Source: Neorhizobium galegae
GTDB taxonomy: Bacteria > Pseudomonadota > Alphaproteobacteria > Rhizobiales > Rhizobiaceae
Direction: 5' to 3'
DNA length: 64,000 bases
Assembly (NCBI RefSeq): GCF_021391675.1
Contig: NZ_CP090096.1
Span: forward strand, 744,001 to 808,000
In this document: piece after piece, positions 24,495 through 33,342 of the stretch
Layout: the number at the start of each line of letters is the position of its first letter
How positions within the stretch are numbered: position 1 is the stretch's first letter
The notes under the pieces: model-generated
Databases searched by the model: none
What the model was told of the DNA's origin: nothing
Seen by the model: the letters and a program-made list of their open reading frames with translations, nothing else
Made by a program: the position numbers and the translations under genes

Positions 24495-25583
24495 TTAGCC
24501 CGCGATCATCTCCGTCCACTTCTGGTTCAGGAAGTCGGACTTGGTCTGGTAGAGATCGTAGCGCGGGATGATCGGCTCGATATCGGAGGAGACCGAGGCG
24601 AATTCGGCGGCGGTGAGGTCGAGCAGGTCGCGCTTGACGGTCGGCGAGGTGCCGACTTTCCGCGAGAGAGTCGCCTGGATGGCCGGCTGGCACATGTAGT
24701 TGATGAACGTGTGCGCTTCCTCGGTCTTCTTCGAGGCACGCGACAGCGCCCAGCAGCCCGAATCCTGGATGCCGCCTTCCTTCGGGAAGGTGGAGCGGAC
24801 CGGGCTCCCTTGCGAGGCGGCAAGACCGGTGACGTCGTGATAATACTGGCCCATCGGGATCTCGCCCGACTTCAGCGCCTGTTCGAACTGCGCCTCGTCG
24901 CGATACCAGAGGCGGACGTTCGGCTTCACTTCGGACAGCTTTTCGAGCGCCTTGAGGATGCCCTCGTCGGTGTCGAGCGCCTTGGTGCCTCCCATGAAGG
25001 TCTTCGCGGTCACTTCGAGCAGGAAGGAGTTGGAGACAAGCGCCAAAAGGCCGAGCTTGTCGGCATTCGCCTTGTCCCACAGGGCTGCCCAGGAGGTCGG
25101 GGCTTCCTTGTAGGCCTGCGTATTGGTCACCAGCGTGATGTACCAGGAGACGGCGCCGATGCCGGCGATCTTGCCGTCCGGGTACTTATTGACGAAGTTG
25201 TCGATAAGGTTCTTGGCGTTCGGCAGCTTGGCGGCGTCGAGCGGCGCCCAGAGCTTGGTCGTCTGGCCCTTCAGCATGGCAACCTGCGACATCATCGAGA
25301 CGTCGGCCGGAGCGGCACCCGCCTTGGCGGCCTGCTCGAGCTGAACCAGCCAGGCTTCGCCGGTCGGCTCGGCGACGGATTCGATGGCGATACCGGTCGC
25401 CTTGGTGAAGTCCGGGAAAATGTTCTTGTCGAACGAATCCTTGAAGAAGCCGCCATAGACGCCGACCTTCAGCGATTTGTCCTGGGCGCGCAGCACCGAG
25501 GGCATGGCCAGCATGGAGGCGCCGGCGAGACCGGCACCGAGCACGCCGCGCCGGCCGAGTTTGGCGTTCAGAATGTCACGCAT
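24495..25583 (-). CDS. ABC transporter substrate-binding protein, polyamine type, Tat-like signal
   Basis: A 362-residue periplasmic binding protein. The N-terminus has LGRRGVLGAGLAGASMLAM, a twin-arginine-type signal with a likely cleavage after LRA near residue 33. The mature part has the PotD-like VGVYGGFFKDSF start and GIGAVSWYITLVTNTQAYK hinge region. It should capture a cationic amine or related compound. It sits 74 bp after the agmatinase gene and before the ATPase; the following gap contains a palindrome. Confidence 0.9.
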   Translation of the reverse strand: MRDILNAKLGRRGVLGAGLAGASMLAMPSVLRAQDKSLKVGVYGGFFKDSFDKNIFPDFTKATGIAIESVAEPTGEAWLVQLEQAAKAGAAPADVSMMSQVAMLKGQTTKLWAPLDAAKLPNAKNLIDNFVNKYPDGKIAGIGAVSWYITLVTNTQAYKEAPTSWAALWDKANADKLGLLALVSNSFLLEVTAKTFMGGTKALDTDEGILKALEKLSEVKPNVRLWYRDEAQFEQALKSGEIPMGQYYHDVTGLAASQGSPVRSTFPKEGGIQDSGCWALSRASKKTEEAHTFINYMCQPAIQATLSRKVGTSPTVKRDLLDLTAAEFASVSSDIEPIIPRYDLYQTKSDFLNQKWTEMIAG

Positions 25584-25657
25584 GATTTTCTCCTTTGTTT
25601 TTTAGGCCTGCCGGTGCTTGGCCGGCTGGCGAGTTCCCCAATTGATTGCAGTTTACG

Positions 25658-26716
25658 TCAGGTGCGGCCCTTCACGGAAGGGCTGAAGACCATCAGGCTC
25701 AAAATTTCGAACAATATCTGGGCGCCCGCATGCGCCGTGTTGTTGGTCGCGTCATATTGCGGCGCCACCTCGACCACGTCGCCGCCGACGATGTTGATGC
25801 CCTTGAGGCCACGGACCAGTTCCAGCACTTCGCGGGTGGTGAGCCCGCCGATCTCCGGCGTTCCGGTGCCGGGCGCAAAGCTCGGGTCGAGGCTGTCGAT
25901 GTCGAAGGAGACATAGGTCGGGCCGTCTCCGACGATCTTTTTCGCCTTCTCGATGATCGCGGGCAGCCCCATGCCGGTCACTTCCTCCGCATGGATGACG
26001 GTCATGCCGGACTCGTAGGAAAACTCCCAGAGGTATTCGGCAGCACCGCGGATGCCGATCTGGACCGTCCGGGTCGGATCGAGCACGCCGTCGAGCACCG
26101 CGTTGCGGAACGGGCCGCCGTGGTGGAACTTGGTCTCGTCGAAAAAGCCGCTCGTATCGCAATGGGCGTCGATATGGATCATGCCGACAGGCGCCTTTTT
26201 GCCGACCGCCTTCAGGATCGGATGGGTGATCGAATGGTCGCCACCGACCGAGAGCGGTAATACGCCGGCATCGACGATCTGGCCCACGCGCTTTTCGATG
26301 TCGTCATGGCTCATTTCCAGCCGATAGCGGCTGCGGAAGGCAACGTCGCCGATATCCGCGACATTCAGTTCGTAGATCGGCGCGCATTCCATCACGTGGT
26401 TGTAGGGGCCGACACGCTCGATCGTGCGCAGCGCCCGCGGCCCGAAACGTGAGCCCGGGCGGTTGGTGACGCCGAGATCCATCGGCATGCCGACCATCGC
26501 CACCTGCAGGTCGCCGAAATCCGGGTTCTCCGCATCGAGTGGCCTGTAGGGCGCATCGAGAAGCGTGGGAATGCCCGCATAGGGCGCGACGCGGGTGCCG
26601 GCCTTGTCGAAGATTTTTTCGCCGACCTTTTTGAATTTCGGATCGAAAATCTCGCCGCCGGGGCTGTCGAGATATTTTGCGCGCAATTCGTCGAGCTTCT
26701 TCGCGTCGAATGTCAT
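25658..26716 (-). CDS. Agmatinase/guanidino-acid ureohydrolase family protein
   Basis: A 352-residue ureohydrolase with the binuclear-manganese ligands in SVGGDHSITHP, HIDAHCDT and SFDIDSLDPSFAPGTGTPE. It releases urea from agmatine or a guanidino acid such as guanidinobutyrate, giving the amine. The ATG at 26716 follows GGTGAGG; the frame upstream to 26797 has no clear site. At the head of a polyamine-type ABC operon and divergent from a LysR gene, it probably acts on an imported guanidino compound. It is about 40 residues longer than E. coli SpeB, mostly at the N-terminus. Confidence 0.9.
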   Translation of the reverse strand: MTFDAKKLDELRAKYLDSPGGEIFDPKFKKVGEKIFDKAGTRVAPYAGIPTLLDAPYRPLDAENPDFGDLQVAMVGMPMDLGVTNRPGSRFGPRALRTIERVGPYNHVMECAPIYELNVADIGDVAFRSRYRLEMSHDDIEKRVGQIVDAGVLPLSVGGDHSITHPILKAVGKKAPVGMIHIDAHCDTSGFFDETKFHHGGPFRNAVLDGVLDPTRTVQIGIRGAAEYLWEFSYESGMTVIHAEEVTGMGLPAIIEKAKKIVGDGPTYVSFDIDSLDPSFAPGTGTPEIGGLTTREVLELVRGLKGINIVGGDVVEVAPQYDATNNTAHAGAQILFEILSLMVFSPSVKGRT

Positions 26717-26888
26717 GATCGCCTCACCTGCCTGCAGGGCCGCTTGTGCGCAGCCTATTTTTTGTTCCACCGGGCTTGTCGCCCTTGTTTTCATCATTAT
26801 CCGTCAGGTGCGGGTGGAAAAGCAATTGAGATTGTTCTAGCGGTAGCTGTGAGAAAAACTAACACTTAGGTTCAATCCAAGGAATGAA

Positions 26889-27830
26889 ATGACCAACCGG
26901 CTGCCGCCCCTCAATCCGCTGCGTGCCTTCGAGGCAACGGCCCGCCGCGGTTCGGTTTCCGCGGCGGCCCGGGAGCTCAACGTCACCCACGGCGCGGTCA
27001 GCCACCAGATCAAGGCGTTGGAAAACTCGCTGCAGGTCTCGCTGTTCGAACGCGGCGCCAAGCGACTGAAGCTCACCTCGGAGGGCGCGCTGCTGCTGCC
27101 CGCCGTCAGCCAGGCGTTCGGCGAGATCGCCGCCGCGACGGCGCTGATGAAGCGGCCGGCGACATCGGGCGAGCTGTCGATCACCTGCGTGCCGGCGCTG
27201 CTGTCCTTCTGGATCGTGCCGCGCCTCAATTCCTTCACCGAGCAGTTTCCGGGTGTCAGGCTGAAGCTCGCCGCTTCCAACGATCCGGCGGTATTGCATT
27301 CCTCGGATGTCGACGTCGCCGTTCTTTATGGTGACGGCAATTGGCCGGATGCCTGGACGCGGCTCTGGAGCAACCTGCAGCTCTTCCCGGTCGCCAGCCC
27401 GACTCTGCTGAACAGCCGGCCGCTACGCTCGATGCACGACCTGGAAGATCATGTCCTGCTGCATGGCGATGCGGACGGGCGTGAGTGGAACACCTGGCTT
27501 TCCGCCGCTGACGCCGTCGACCTGCCGCGCCGGCAGCAATATTTCATGGGCGACGCCCGGTTTTCGACGGAAGCGGCGCTGCATGGCCAGGGGATTGCGC
27601 TCGGCGACACGATCACCGCCAGCAAGCTGATCGCCCGCGGCGAGCTGGTCGTGCCTTTCGACCTCAGCGTTCCGGCCAATGACGCCTTCTACGTCGCCTG
27701 CCGGCCGGCCATGCGTTCGGCACCGATCGTGCGGGTCTTTATCGACTGGCTGTTCGCCTCGCTGGAGGCCGATCAGCTCGCCGAACCGCATACCTCGGCT
27801 CGCACGCTGTTGCGCAGCCGCCGCGCCTGA
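26889..27830 (+). CDS. LysR-family regulator (GcvA-like)
   Basis: A 313-residue LysR regulator. The N-terminal helix-turn-helix LNPLRAFEATARRGSVSAAA and LNVTHGAVSHQIKALE resembles GcvA/AmpR-type members. The effector-binding domain follows from about residue 95. It is divergent from the agmatinase-transporter operon across 172 bp, so it likely controls that operon in response to the imported compound. Confidence 0.92.
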   Translation: MTNRLPPLNPLRAFEATARRGSVSAAARELNVTHGAVSHQIKALENSLQVSLFERGAKRLKLTSEGALLLPAVSQAFGEIAAATALMKRPATSGELSITCVPALLSFWIVPRLNSFTEQFPGVRLKLAASNDPAVLHSSDVDVAVLYGDGNWPDAWTRLWSNLQLFPVASPTLLNSRPLRSMHDLEDHVLLHGDADGREWNTWLSAADAVDLPRRQQYFMGDARFSTEAALHGQGIALGDTITASKLIARGELVVPFDLSVPANDAFYVACRPAMRSAPIVRVFIDWLFASLEADQLAEPHTSARTLLRSRRA

Positions 27831-27955
27831 TATCTATCCCATATCCATTGTCCGGGCGATCAGGAGAGCGGAGGTTTACCTTGAAGGCGAACCCGGCTAA
27901 GCGGGGTTCGAAAACCTGCCACCGTTGCTCATCTATTGATTTCATAGAGTGTCCG

Positions 27956-29674
27956 ATGCTTCGTCGCTTCTTTGCCTATTACCGGCCATACCGCGGGCTT
28001 TTCATCCTGGATTTCGGCTGCGCGATCATTTCGGGTGTGCTGGAACTTGGTTTTCCGATGGCGGTGAAGCTGTTCGTCGACCGGCTTCTCCTCAGCCAGG
28101 AATGGCTGCTGATCCTGCTCGCCTCGGCGGCACTGCTGGTGATTTATGTGATCAATACGGGCCTGATGGCGATCGTCACCTATTGGGGCCACATGCTCGG
28201 CATCAATATCGAGACGGACGTGCGCCGGGCCGCCTTCAACCATCTCCAGAAGCTCTCGTTCAGCTATTTCGACAACCAGAAGACCGGCCATATCGTCGGG
28301 CGCCTCACAAAGGACCTGGAAGAGATCGGCGAGGTCGCCCATCACGGACCGGAAGATCTGTTCATCGCCATCATGACCTTTGCCGGGGCTCTCGCGCTGA
28401 TGTTCTCGGTCAACCCGCAGCTGGCGCTGATCACCGCTTTCGTCGTGCCGCTGACCGCCTGGGTCACCAGCCATTTCGGCGGCCGCATGACCGATAATTT
28501 CCGCCGGCTGTTCCAGCGTGTGGGTGATTTCAACGCCCGTATCGAGGAGAATGTCGGCGGCATCCGCGTGGTGCAGGCCTTTGCCAACGAGCAACATGAG
28601 CGGACACTGTTCGAACAGGACAACCAGAACTACCGGCGCGTCAAGCTCGATGCCTACAAGCTGATGGCCGCCAGCAGCTCGCTCAGCTACATGAGCATGC
28701 GGCTTACCCAGATGGTGGTGATGATCGCCGGCGCCTATTTCGTGCTGTCGGGCGAACTGACCGCCGGCGGCTTCATCGGCTTCCTGCTGCTGGTCGGCGT
28801 GTTCTTCCGCCCGGTCGAGAAGATCAACTCGGTGATCGAGACCTATCCCAAGGGCATTGCCGGTTTCCGCCGCTTCACTGAACTCATCGACACCGAGCCG
28901 GATATCGCTGATGCGCCCGATGCGATGGATGTCGATCACCTCAAGGGTGAGATCGCCTATAAGAATGTCTCCTTCGGCTACAGCCCGGACAAGCCGGTGC
29001 TCGAAAACGTCAATCTTTCGATCCGCGCCGGCGAGACGATCGCCTTCGTCGGCCCTTCGGGCGCCGGCAAGACAACCATATGCTCGCTGCTGCCGCGCTT
29101 CTACGAGATCGGGGGCGGAAGCATCACCATCGACGGCATGGACATCCGCAAGATGACCAAGGTGTCGCTGCGCCAGCAGATCGGCATCGTCCAGCAGGAC
29201 GTCTTCCTGTTCGGCGGGACGATCCGCGAAAACATCGCCTACGGACGCCTCGGCGCCACCGAAACGGATATTATCGAGGCGGCACGACAGGCGCGGCTGG
29301 AAGAAATGCTCGCCGGCCTGCCGCAGGGGCTCGACACGGTGATCGGCGAGCGCGGGGTGAAACTCTCGGGCGGCCAGAAACAGCGGGTGGCGATCGCCCG
29401 CATGTTCCTGAAAAACCCGCCGATCCTGATCCTTGACGAGGCCACCTCGGCGCTCGATACCGAGACGGAACGCGCCATCCAGCGCTCGCTCGCCGAGCTC
29501 TCGCAAGGCCGCACGACCCTGATCATCGCCCACCGCCTCGCCACCATCCAGGGCGCCGACCGCATCGTCGTAATCGACGGCAACGGCATCCTCGAACAGG
29601 GCACCCACCAGGACCTTATCGCCAAACGTGGTGCCTATACCAGGCTGCACGCGGCGCAGGTGGGGACGATGTGA
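27956..29674 (+). CDS. ABC exporter, fused permease-ATPase (MsbA/multidrug type)
   Basis: A 572-residue half-transporter. The transmembrane domain covers about residues 1-310. The ATPase has Walker A GPSGAGKTT, signature LSGGQKQRVAIARM, Walker [15 protein letters not shown] and His in IAHRLATI. It would act as a homodimer exporting lipids or drugs. The frame opens 36 codons earlier, but MLRRFFAYYRPYRG is the usual family start. The ribosome site is weak. A hairpin (27888-27894/27904-27910) without T-tract lies upstream. Confidence 0.92.
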   Translation: MLRRFFAYYRPYRGLFILDFGCAIISGVLELGFPMAVKLFVDRLLLSQEWLLILLASAALLVIYVINTGLMAIVTYWGHMLGINIETDVRRAAFNHLQKLSFSYFDNQKTGHIVGRLTKDLEEIGEVAHHGPEDLFIAIMTFAGALALMFSVNPQLALITAFVVPLTAWVTSHFGGRMTDNFRRLFQRVGDFNARIEENVGGIRVVQAFANEQHERTLFEQDNQNYRRVKLDAYKLMAASSSLSYMSMRLTQMVVMIAGAYFVLSGELTAGGFIGFLLLVGVFFRPVEKINSVIETYPKGIAGFRRFTELIDTEPDIADAPDAMDVDHLKGEIAYKNVSFGYSPDKPVLENVNLSIRAGETIAFVGPSGAGKTTICSLLPRFYEIGGGSITIDGMDIRKMTKVSLRQQIGIVQQDVFLFGGTIRENIAYGRLGATETDIIEAARQARLEEMLAGLPQGLDTVIGERGVKLSGGQKQRVAIARMFLKNPPILILDEATSALDTETERAIQRSLAELSQGRTTLIIAHRLATIQGADRIVVIDGNGILEQGTHQDLIAKRGAYTRLHAAQVGTM

Positions 29675-29711
29675 TAATGTCCGCCGACCTGATTCACCGC
29701 CGCCGGACCGC

Positions 29712-30383
29712 ATGGAAACTTCGCTTTATCTCCCCGTCAAAACCTTTCTCGAAAGCTTCGGATACGAGGTGAAGGGGGAGGTAGGCGGCTGCGATCTGGT
29801 GGGGTTGAGCGGGACGGATCCGGCCGTCGTTGTCATCTGCGAGCTGAAGCTCACTTTCAATCTCGAACTGATCCTGCAGGCGGTCGACCGGGCCGGTGTT
29901 TCGGATGAGGTCTGGATAGCGGCACGTGTTTCCGCCAAGGGCAGAGGCCGGGAGGCGGACAAGCGGTATCGCGATCTCTGCCGCCGGCTCGGGATAGGCA
30001 TGCTCGGCGTCTCGGATCAGGGCGAGGTGAGCGTGCTGGTCAGTTCGGTCTCGCCGATGCCGCGCACCAACCCGAAACGGCGCACGCGGCTGGTCAAGGA
30101 ACATCGCAAGCGCAAAGGCGATCCGGCCGTCGGCGGCAGCACCAAGGTACCGGTCATGACCGCCTATCGTCAGCAAGCGCTCGCCTGCGCTTCGGCGCTT
30201 AGCGGCGGCCCGCTCCGGCCGCGCGACATGAAGCAGGCGGCGCCTACCGCCGGCACGATCCTGCGGGCCAATTATTACGGCTGGTTCGAGCGCATCGACA
30301 AGGGCGTCTATGGGCTCACCGAGGTCGGGCGGCAGGCGCTGCAGCGCTGGCCGCAGCCGGTGCCGGGCGAGATCGAGCTTTAA
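29712..30383 (+). CDS. DUF2161 family protein, PD-(D/E)XK nuclease-like
   Basis: A 223-residue protein. The N-terminal half has the PD-(D/E)XK-like pattern, Asp in GGCDLVGL (near 26-33) and Glu/Lys in VVICELKLTFN (near 42-52). The C-terminal half looks like a winged helix (GLTEVGRQALQRW). The family is usually annotated as DUF2161, function unknown. It follows the ABC exporter by 37 bp and ends in a strong terminator. Nuclease activity is only a structural suggestion. Confidence 0.82.
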   Translation: METSLYLPVKTFLESFGYEVKGEVGGCDLVGLSGTDPAVVVICELKLTFNLELILQAVDRAGVSDEVWIAARVSAKGRGREADKRYRDLCRRLGIGMLGVSDQGEVSVLVSSVSPMPRTNPKRRTRLVKEHRKRKGDPAVGGSTKVPVMTAYRQQALACASALSGGPLRPRDMKQAAPTAGTILRANYYGWFERIDKGVYGLTEVGRQALQRWPQPVPGEIEL

Positions 30384-30396
30384 TTGCATCAACAGA

Positions 30397-30432
30397 AAAG
30401 CCGCCCGCTTCGAAAGGCGGGCGGCTTTGTTT
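30397..30432. terminator. Bidirectional terminator
   Basis: AAAGCCGCCCGC (30397-30408) and GCGGGCGGCTTT (30417-30428) make a 12-bp stem with an 8-base loop, followed by TTTGTTT on the plus strand and preceded by A residues, so it can serve both convergent genes. Confidence 0.9.
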
Positions 30433-30450
30433 ATCTCTCAAGCACCAACC

Positions 30451-30774
30451 TTACGGCTGCGTACCGGTGCCGCCAGTTGCACCACCTGCCGGCGGAGTTG
30501 CCGGAGCGGGGCTAGCTGCCGGCGGAGCTGCCGGGGTCATCGGAGCCGGTGCGGGGGACGACGTGGAGTTGTCGGTTACCGGCGGGTTGGTCGAAGACGT
30601 AGTCTGCGGGTCGGTCGAGGAACCGCCCATCTGCGACCATACGAAAGCGCCGACCAGAATGACCGCGATCACGGCTACCCACGGTACCCACGAAGAGGTG
30701 CTGCTCCGGACTTCGGTGGCCCGGAGGTCCGGATCACGGGTCTCGAACTTTCTGTCATTGGGATCAAAAGTCAT
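30451..30774 (-). CDS. Small membrane-anchored protein with Pro/Ala/Thr-rich tail
   Basis: A 107-residue protein: a charged N-terminus (MTFDPNDRKFETRDPDLRA), one membrane helix WVPWVAVIAVILVGAFVWS (about 32-50), then a low-complexity Pro/Ala/Ser/Thr tail with PAAPPAASPAPATPPAGGA repeats, probably periplasmic. The start at 30774 follows AAGGAGGA. No enzymatic domain; function unknown. It is convergent with the DUF2161 gene. Confidence 0.8.
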   Translation of the reverse strand: MTFDPNDRKFETRDPDLRATEVRSSTSSWVPWVAVIAVILVGAFVWSQMGGSSTDPQTTSSTNPPVTDNSTSSPAPAPMTPAAPPAASPAPATPPAGGATGGTGTQP

Positions 30775-30861
30775 GATTGCTTCCTCCTTCTGCAGCCGGA
30801 TAATGCCTCGGTACGCGTTTGGTTCCCGAATTCGTGAACGACGCAAGCAGGTCGTGCCGAA

Positions 30862-31725
30862 TTAACGTGCAAATCTCTTGGCGCCTGCAACGCAGGCAAC
30901 CACCGCAAGCGTCGCGGCGAACATGCCGAGACTGACCTTTTCGCCGAGAAGTGCTGCGGCCAGAACCAGGCCGAAAAAGGGCTGAAGAAGCTGCAGCTGG
31001 CTTACTCCGGCAATGCCGCCGAGCGCCAGGCCGCGATACCAGAAGATGAATCCGATCAGCATGCTGAACAGCGAGACATAAGCGAGACCGAGCCAGGACG
31101 TGCTGTCGAGATCGGGCAAGGAGACCGGCATCGCGGCGATCGACAGGGTCAGCATCACAGGCAGGGAAAGTGCCAGCGCCCAGGAGATGACCTGCCATCC
31201 GCCGAGTTTGCGCGACAGGCTGGCGCCTTCCGCATAACCGAGCCCGCAGGCGATGATCGCCCCCAGCATCAGGAGATCGCCGACCGAGGAGGCGGCCTCT
31301 TCCTGAAACAGCGCGAAGCCGGCGACGATGGCGCTGCCGAGGCAGGAGAACAGCCAGAAGACGGCCTTCGGGCGTTCGCCGCCCCTCAGCACCCCGAAGA
31401 TCGCTGTCGACAACGGCAGCAGGCCGACGAACACGATGGAGTGAGCCGAGGTAATGTGTTTCAGCGCCAGCGCCGTCAGCAGCGGAAAGCCGATGACGAC
31501 GCCAAGCGAAACGATGGCGAGCGGCAGAAGATCGGACCGCGCCGGGCGTCTTTCGCGAAAGGCCAGCAGCAGGCATATGGCGAGCAGCCCGGCGATCGTG
31601 GCCCGCGCCACGGTCAGGAACAGCGGATCGAAATCCGCAACGGCAATGCGGGTAGCGGGAAGCGACCCGCTGAAGATCAAAACGCCAACGAAACCGCTGA
31701 TCCAGCCGCTTGTCGTGTTGTTCAT
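30862..31725 (-). CDS. DMT-superfamily (EamA) transporter
   Basis: A 287-residue membrane protein with ten predicted helices in two EamA repeats. The start at 31725 follows CAGGAG. EamA proteins export amino acids or metabolites. It is divergent from a MocR-type regulator whose start is 162 bp away, a common pairing in which the regulator controls the exporter gene. Confidence 0.9.
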   Translation of the reverse strand: MNNTTSGWISGFVGVLIFSGSLPATRIAVADFDPLFLTVARATIAGLLAICLLLAFRERRPARSDLLPLAIVSLGVVIGFPLLTALALKHITSAHSIVFVGLLPLSTAIFGVLRGGERPKAVFWLFSCLGSAIVAGFALFQEEAASSVGDLLMLGAIIACGLGYAEGASLSRKLGGWQVISWALALSLPVMLTLSIAAMPVSLPDLDSTSWLGLAYVSLFSMLIGFIFWYRGLALGGIAGVSQLQLLQPFFGLVLAAALLGEKVSLGMFAATLAVVACVAGAKRFAR

Positions 31726-31887
31726 CGAAAGTCTCCTGATTTCCAAGCTTTGCCCTTGAACACCTCCCTTGGACGTTCATCGCAGGCATTCCTTGGGTAT
31801 TTCCCCGCTATCGGCCGGAAGCCATGGCGGCGCCAGAGACAATGCGATACAATTTCCAGAAACTGTTATGGTTTATGGAGCACTACG

Positions 31888-33294
31888 GTGGATGCAAGGG
31901 CGGATCAGAAGGGCGGTGGCCAGCGTATCGGGGCCGTCATGGCGGAGATCCGCAGTCGCATCGCCGGCCGCGGACTGGTGCCTGGCGCACGGCTTCCTTC
32001 GGTGCGTGCGTTCGCCAAGGCGATGCATGTCTCCGCCTCGACGGTGGTGGAGGCCTATGAGCGGCTGGCCGCAGAGGGGTTGATCCGCTCCCGGCCGGGA
32101 TCGGGTTTCTATGTGTCGAGCCCGCTGGCGCCGCTGTCGCTCTCCGAGATCGGCCCGAAGCTCGACCGGGCCATCGATCCGTTCTGGGTGTCACGCCAGG
32201 CGCTGGAGGATGGCGACCTGTTGAAGCCCGGCTGCGGTTGGCTGCCGTCCTCCTGGATGCCCGAGGCCGCGATCCGAAGGGCTTTGCGCAGCCTGTCGCG
32301 TACCGAGGATCGGGTCCTGTGCGACTACGGTACGCCGCTTGGCTCACCGCAACTGCGGCAACTCCTCTCCCGCCGGATGAGCGAGCACGGCATACCGGCG
32401 GCTCCGGACCAGATCATCCTCACTGAATCCGGCACCCAGGCGATCGACCTTCTCTGCCGTCTCCTGATCGAGCCGGGCGATGCGGTCCTGGTTGACGATC
32501 CCTGCTATTTCAATTTCCACGCCCTGCTGCGTGCGCATCGTGCAAAAGTCGTCGGCGTGCCGATGACGCCGGCCGGGCCGGATATCGAGGCGTTCGGCCA
32601 GGCGATCGAGGAGCACAAGCCGCGGCTCTACATCACCAATTCGGCGATCCACAATCCGACCGGCGCGACGCTTTCGCCGGTTGTGGCACATCGGCTGTTG
32701 AAACTGGCCGACCGGGCCGGGCTGACGGTCATCGAGGACGACATCTTCGCGGATCTGGAACACGAGCCGGCGCCGCGTCTGGCCGCCTTCGACGGGCTCG
32801 ACCGGGTGGTGCATATAGGCAGCTTTTCGAAGACGCTGTCGGCTTCGGTGCGCTGCGGCTTCATCGCCGCCAGGCGGGAATGGATCGAGGGTCTGGTCGA
32901 CCTGAAGATTGCCACGAGCTTCGCGGCGGGCCGGCTATCCTCGGAGCTCGTATTGCTGCTGTTGACCGATGGCAGCTACCGGAAACATCTGGAAGAACTG
33001 CGCGTCCGGCTGTCGCGGGCAATGGAGGCGACGACGGGGCACCTTGCGACGCTCGGCATCTCGCCCTGGCTGCAGCCGCGCGCCGGCCTGTTTCTCTGGT
33101 GCAGGCTTCCGAACGGGATAGAGGCGGCGGATGTGGCGCGCGCCTGCCTCGCCGACAATATCGTGCTGGCTCCCGGCAACGCATTCAGCCTCTCCCAGAA
33201 CGCCGGCAGCTTCCTGCGCTTCAACGTGGCGCAGTCGGAGGATGCGCGGATATTCCGGAGCCTCGGACGGGCGCTCGACGCCTTGGGTCGATGA
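31888..33294 (+). CDS. MocR/PdxR-type regulator (GntR helix-turn-helix fused to aminotransferase)
   Basis: A 468-residue fusion. The N-terminal GntR winged helix includes VPGARLPSVRAFAKAMHVSA and RSRPGSGFYV. The C-terminal class I aminotransferase domain binds PLP through the Lys of SFSKTLSASVR. I chose the GTG at 31888 (GGAG upstream at 31876) because the longer open frame to 31441 overlaps the divergent transporter gene. Such regulators sense PLP or an amino acid adduct. Its likely target is the EamA exporter gene. Confidence 0.9.
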   Translation: MDARADQKGGGQRIGAVMAEIRSRIAGRGLVPGARLPSVRAFAKAMHVSASTVVEAYERLAAEGLIRSRPGSGFYVSSPLAPLSLSEIGPKLDRAIDPFWVSRQALEDGDLLKPGCGWLPSSWMPEAAIRRALRSLSRTEDRVLCDYGTPLGSPQLRQLLSRRMSEHGIPAAPDQIILTESGTQAIDLLCRLLIEPGDAVLVDDPCYFNFHALLRAHRAKVVGVPMTPAGPDIEAFGQAIEEHKPRLYITNSAIHNPTGATLSPVVAHRLLKLADRAGLTVIEDDIFADLEHEPAPRLAAFDGLDRVVHIGSFSKTLSASVRCGFIAARREWIEGLVDLKIATSFAAGRLSSELVLLLLTDGSYRKHLEELRVRLSRAMEATTGHLATLGISPWLQPRAGLFLWCRLPNGIEAADVARACLADNIVLAPGNAFSLSQNAGSFLRFNVAQSEDARIFRSLGRALDALGR

Positions 33295-33342
33295 CGGCCT
33301 GGGTCGATAACGGGTTGAGAGCTTCCGATCGGGGTTCGGTCG

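Noticed and set aside
27929..29713. A 594-codon frame antisense to the ABC exporter
   Set aside because: Shadow of a strongly supported gene with Walker and signature motifs.
31441..31887. N-terminal extension of the MocR regulator
   Set aside because: The open frame overlaps the divergent transporter gene; a GTG at 31888 with GGAG upstream fits the family start.
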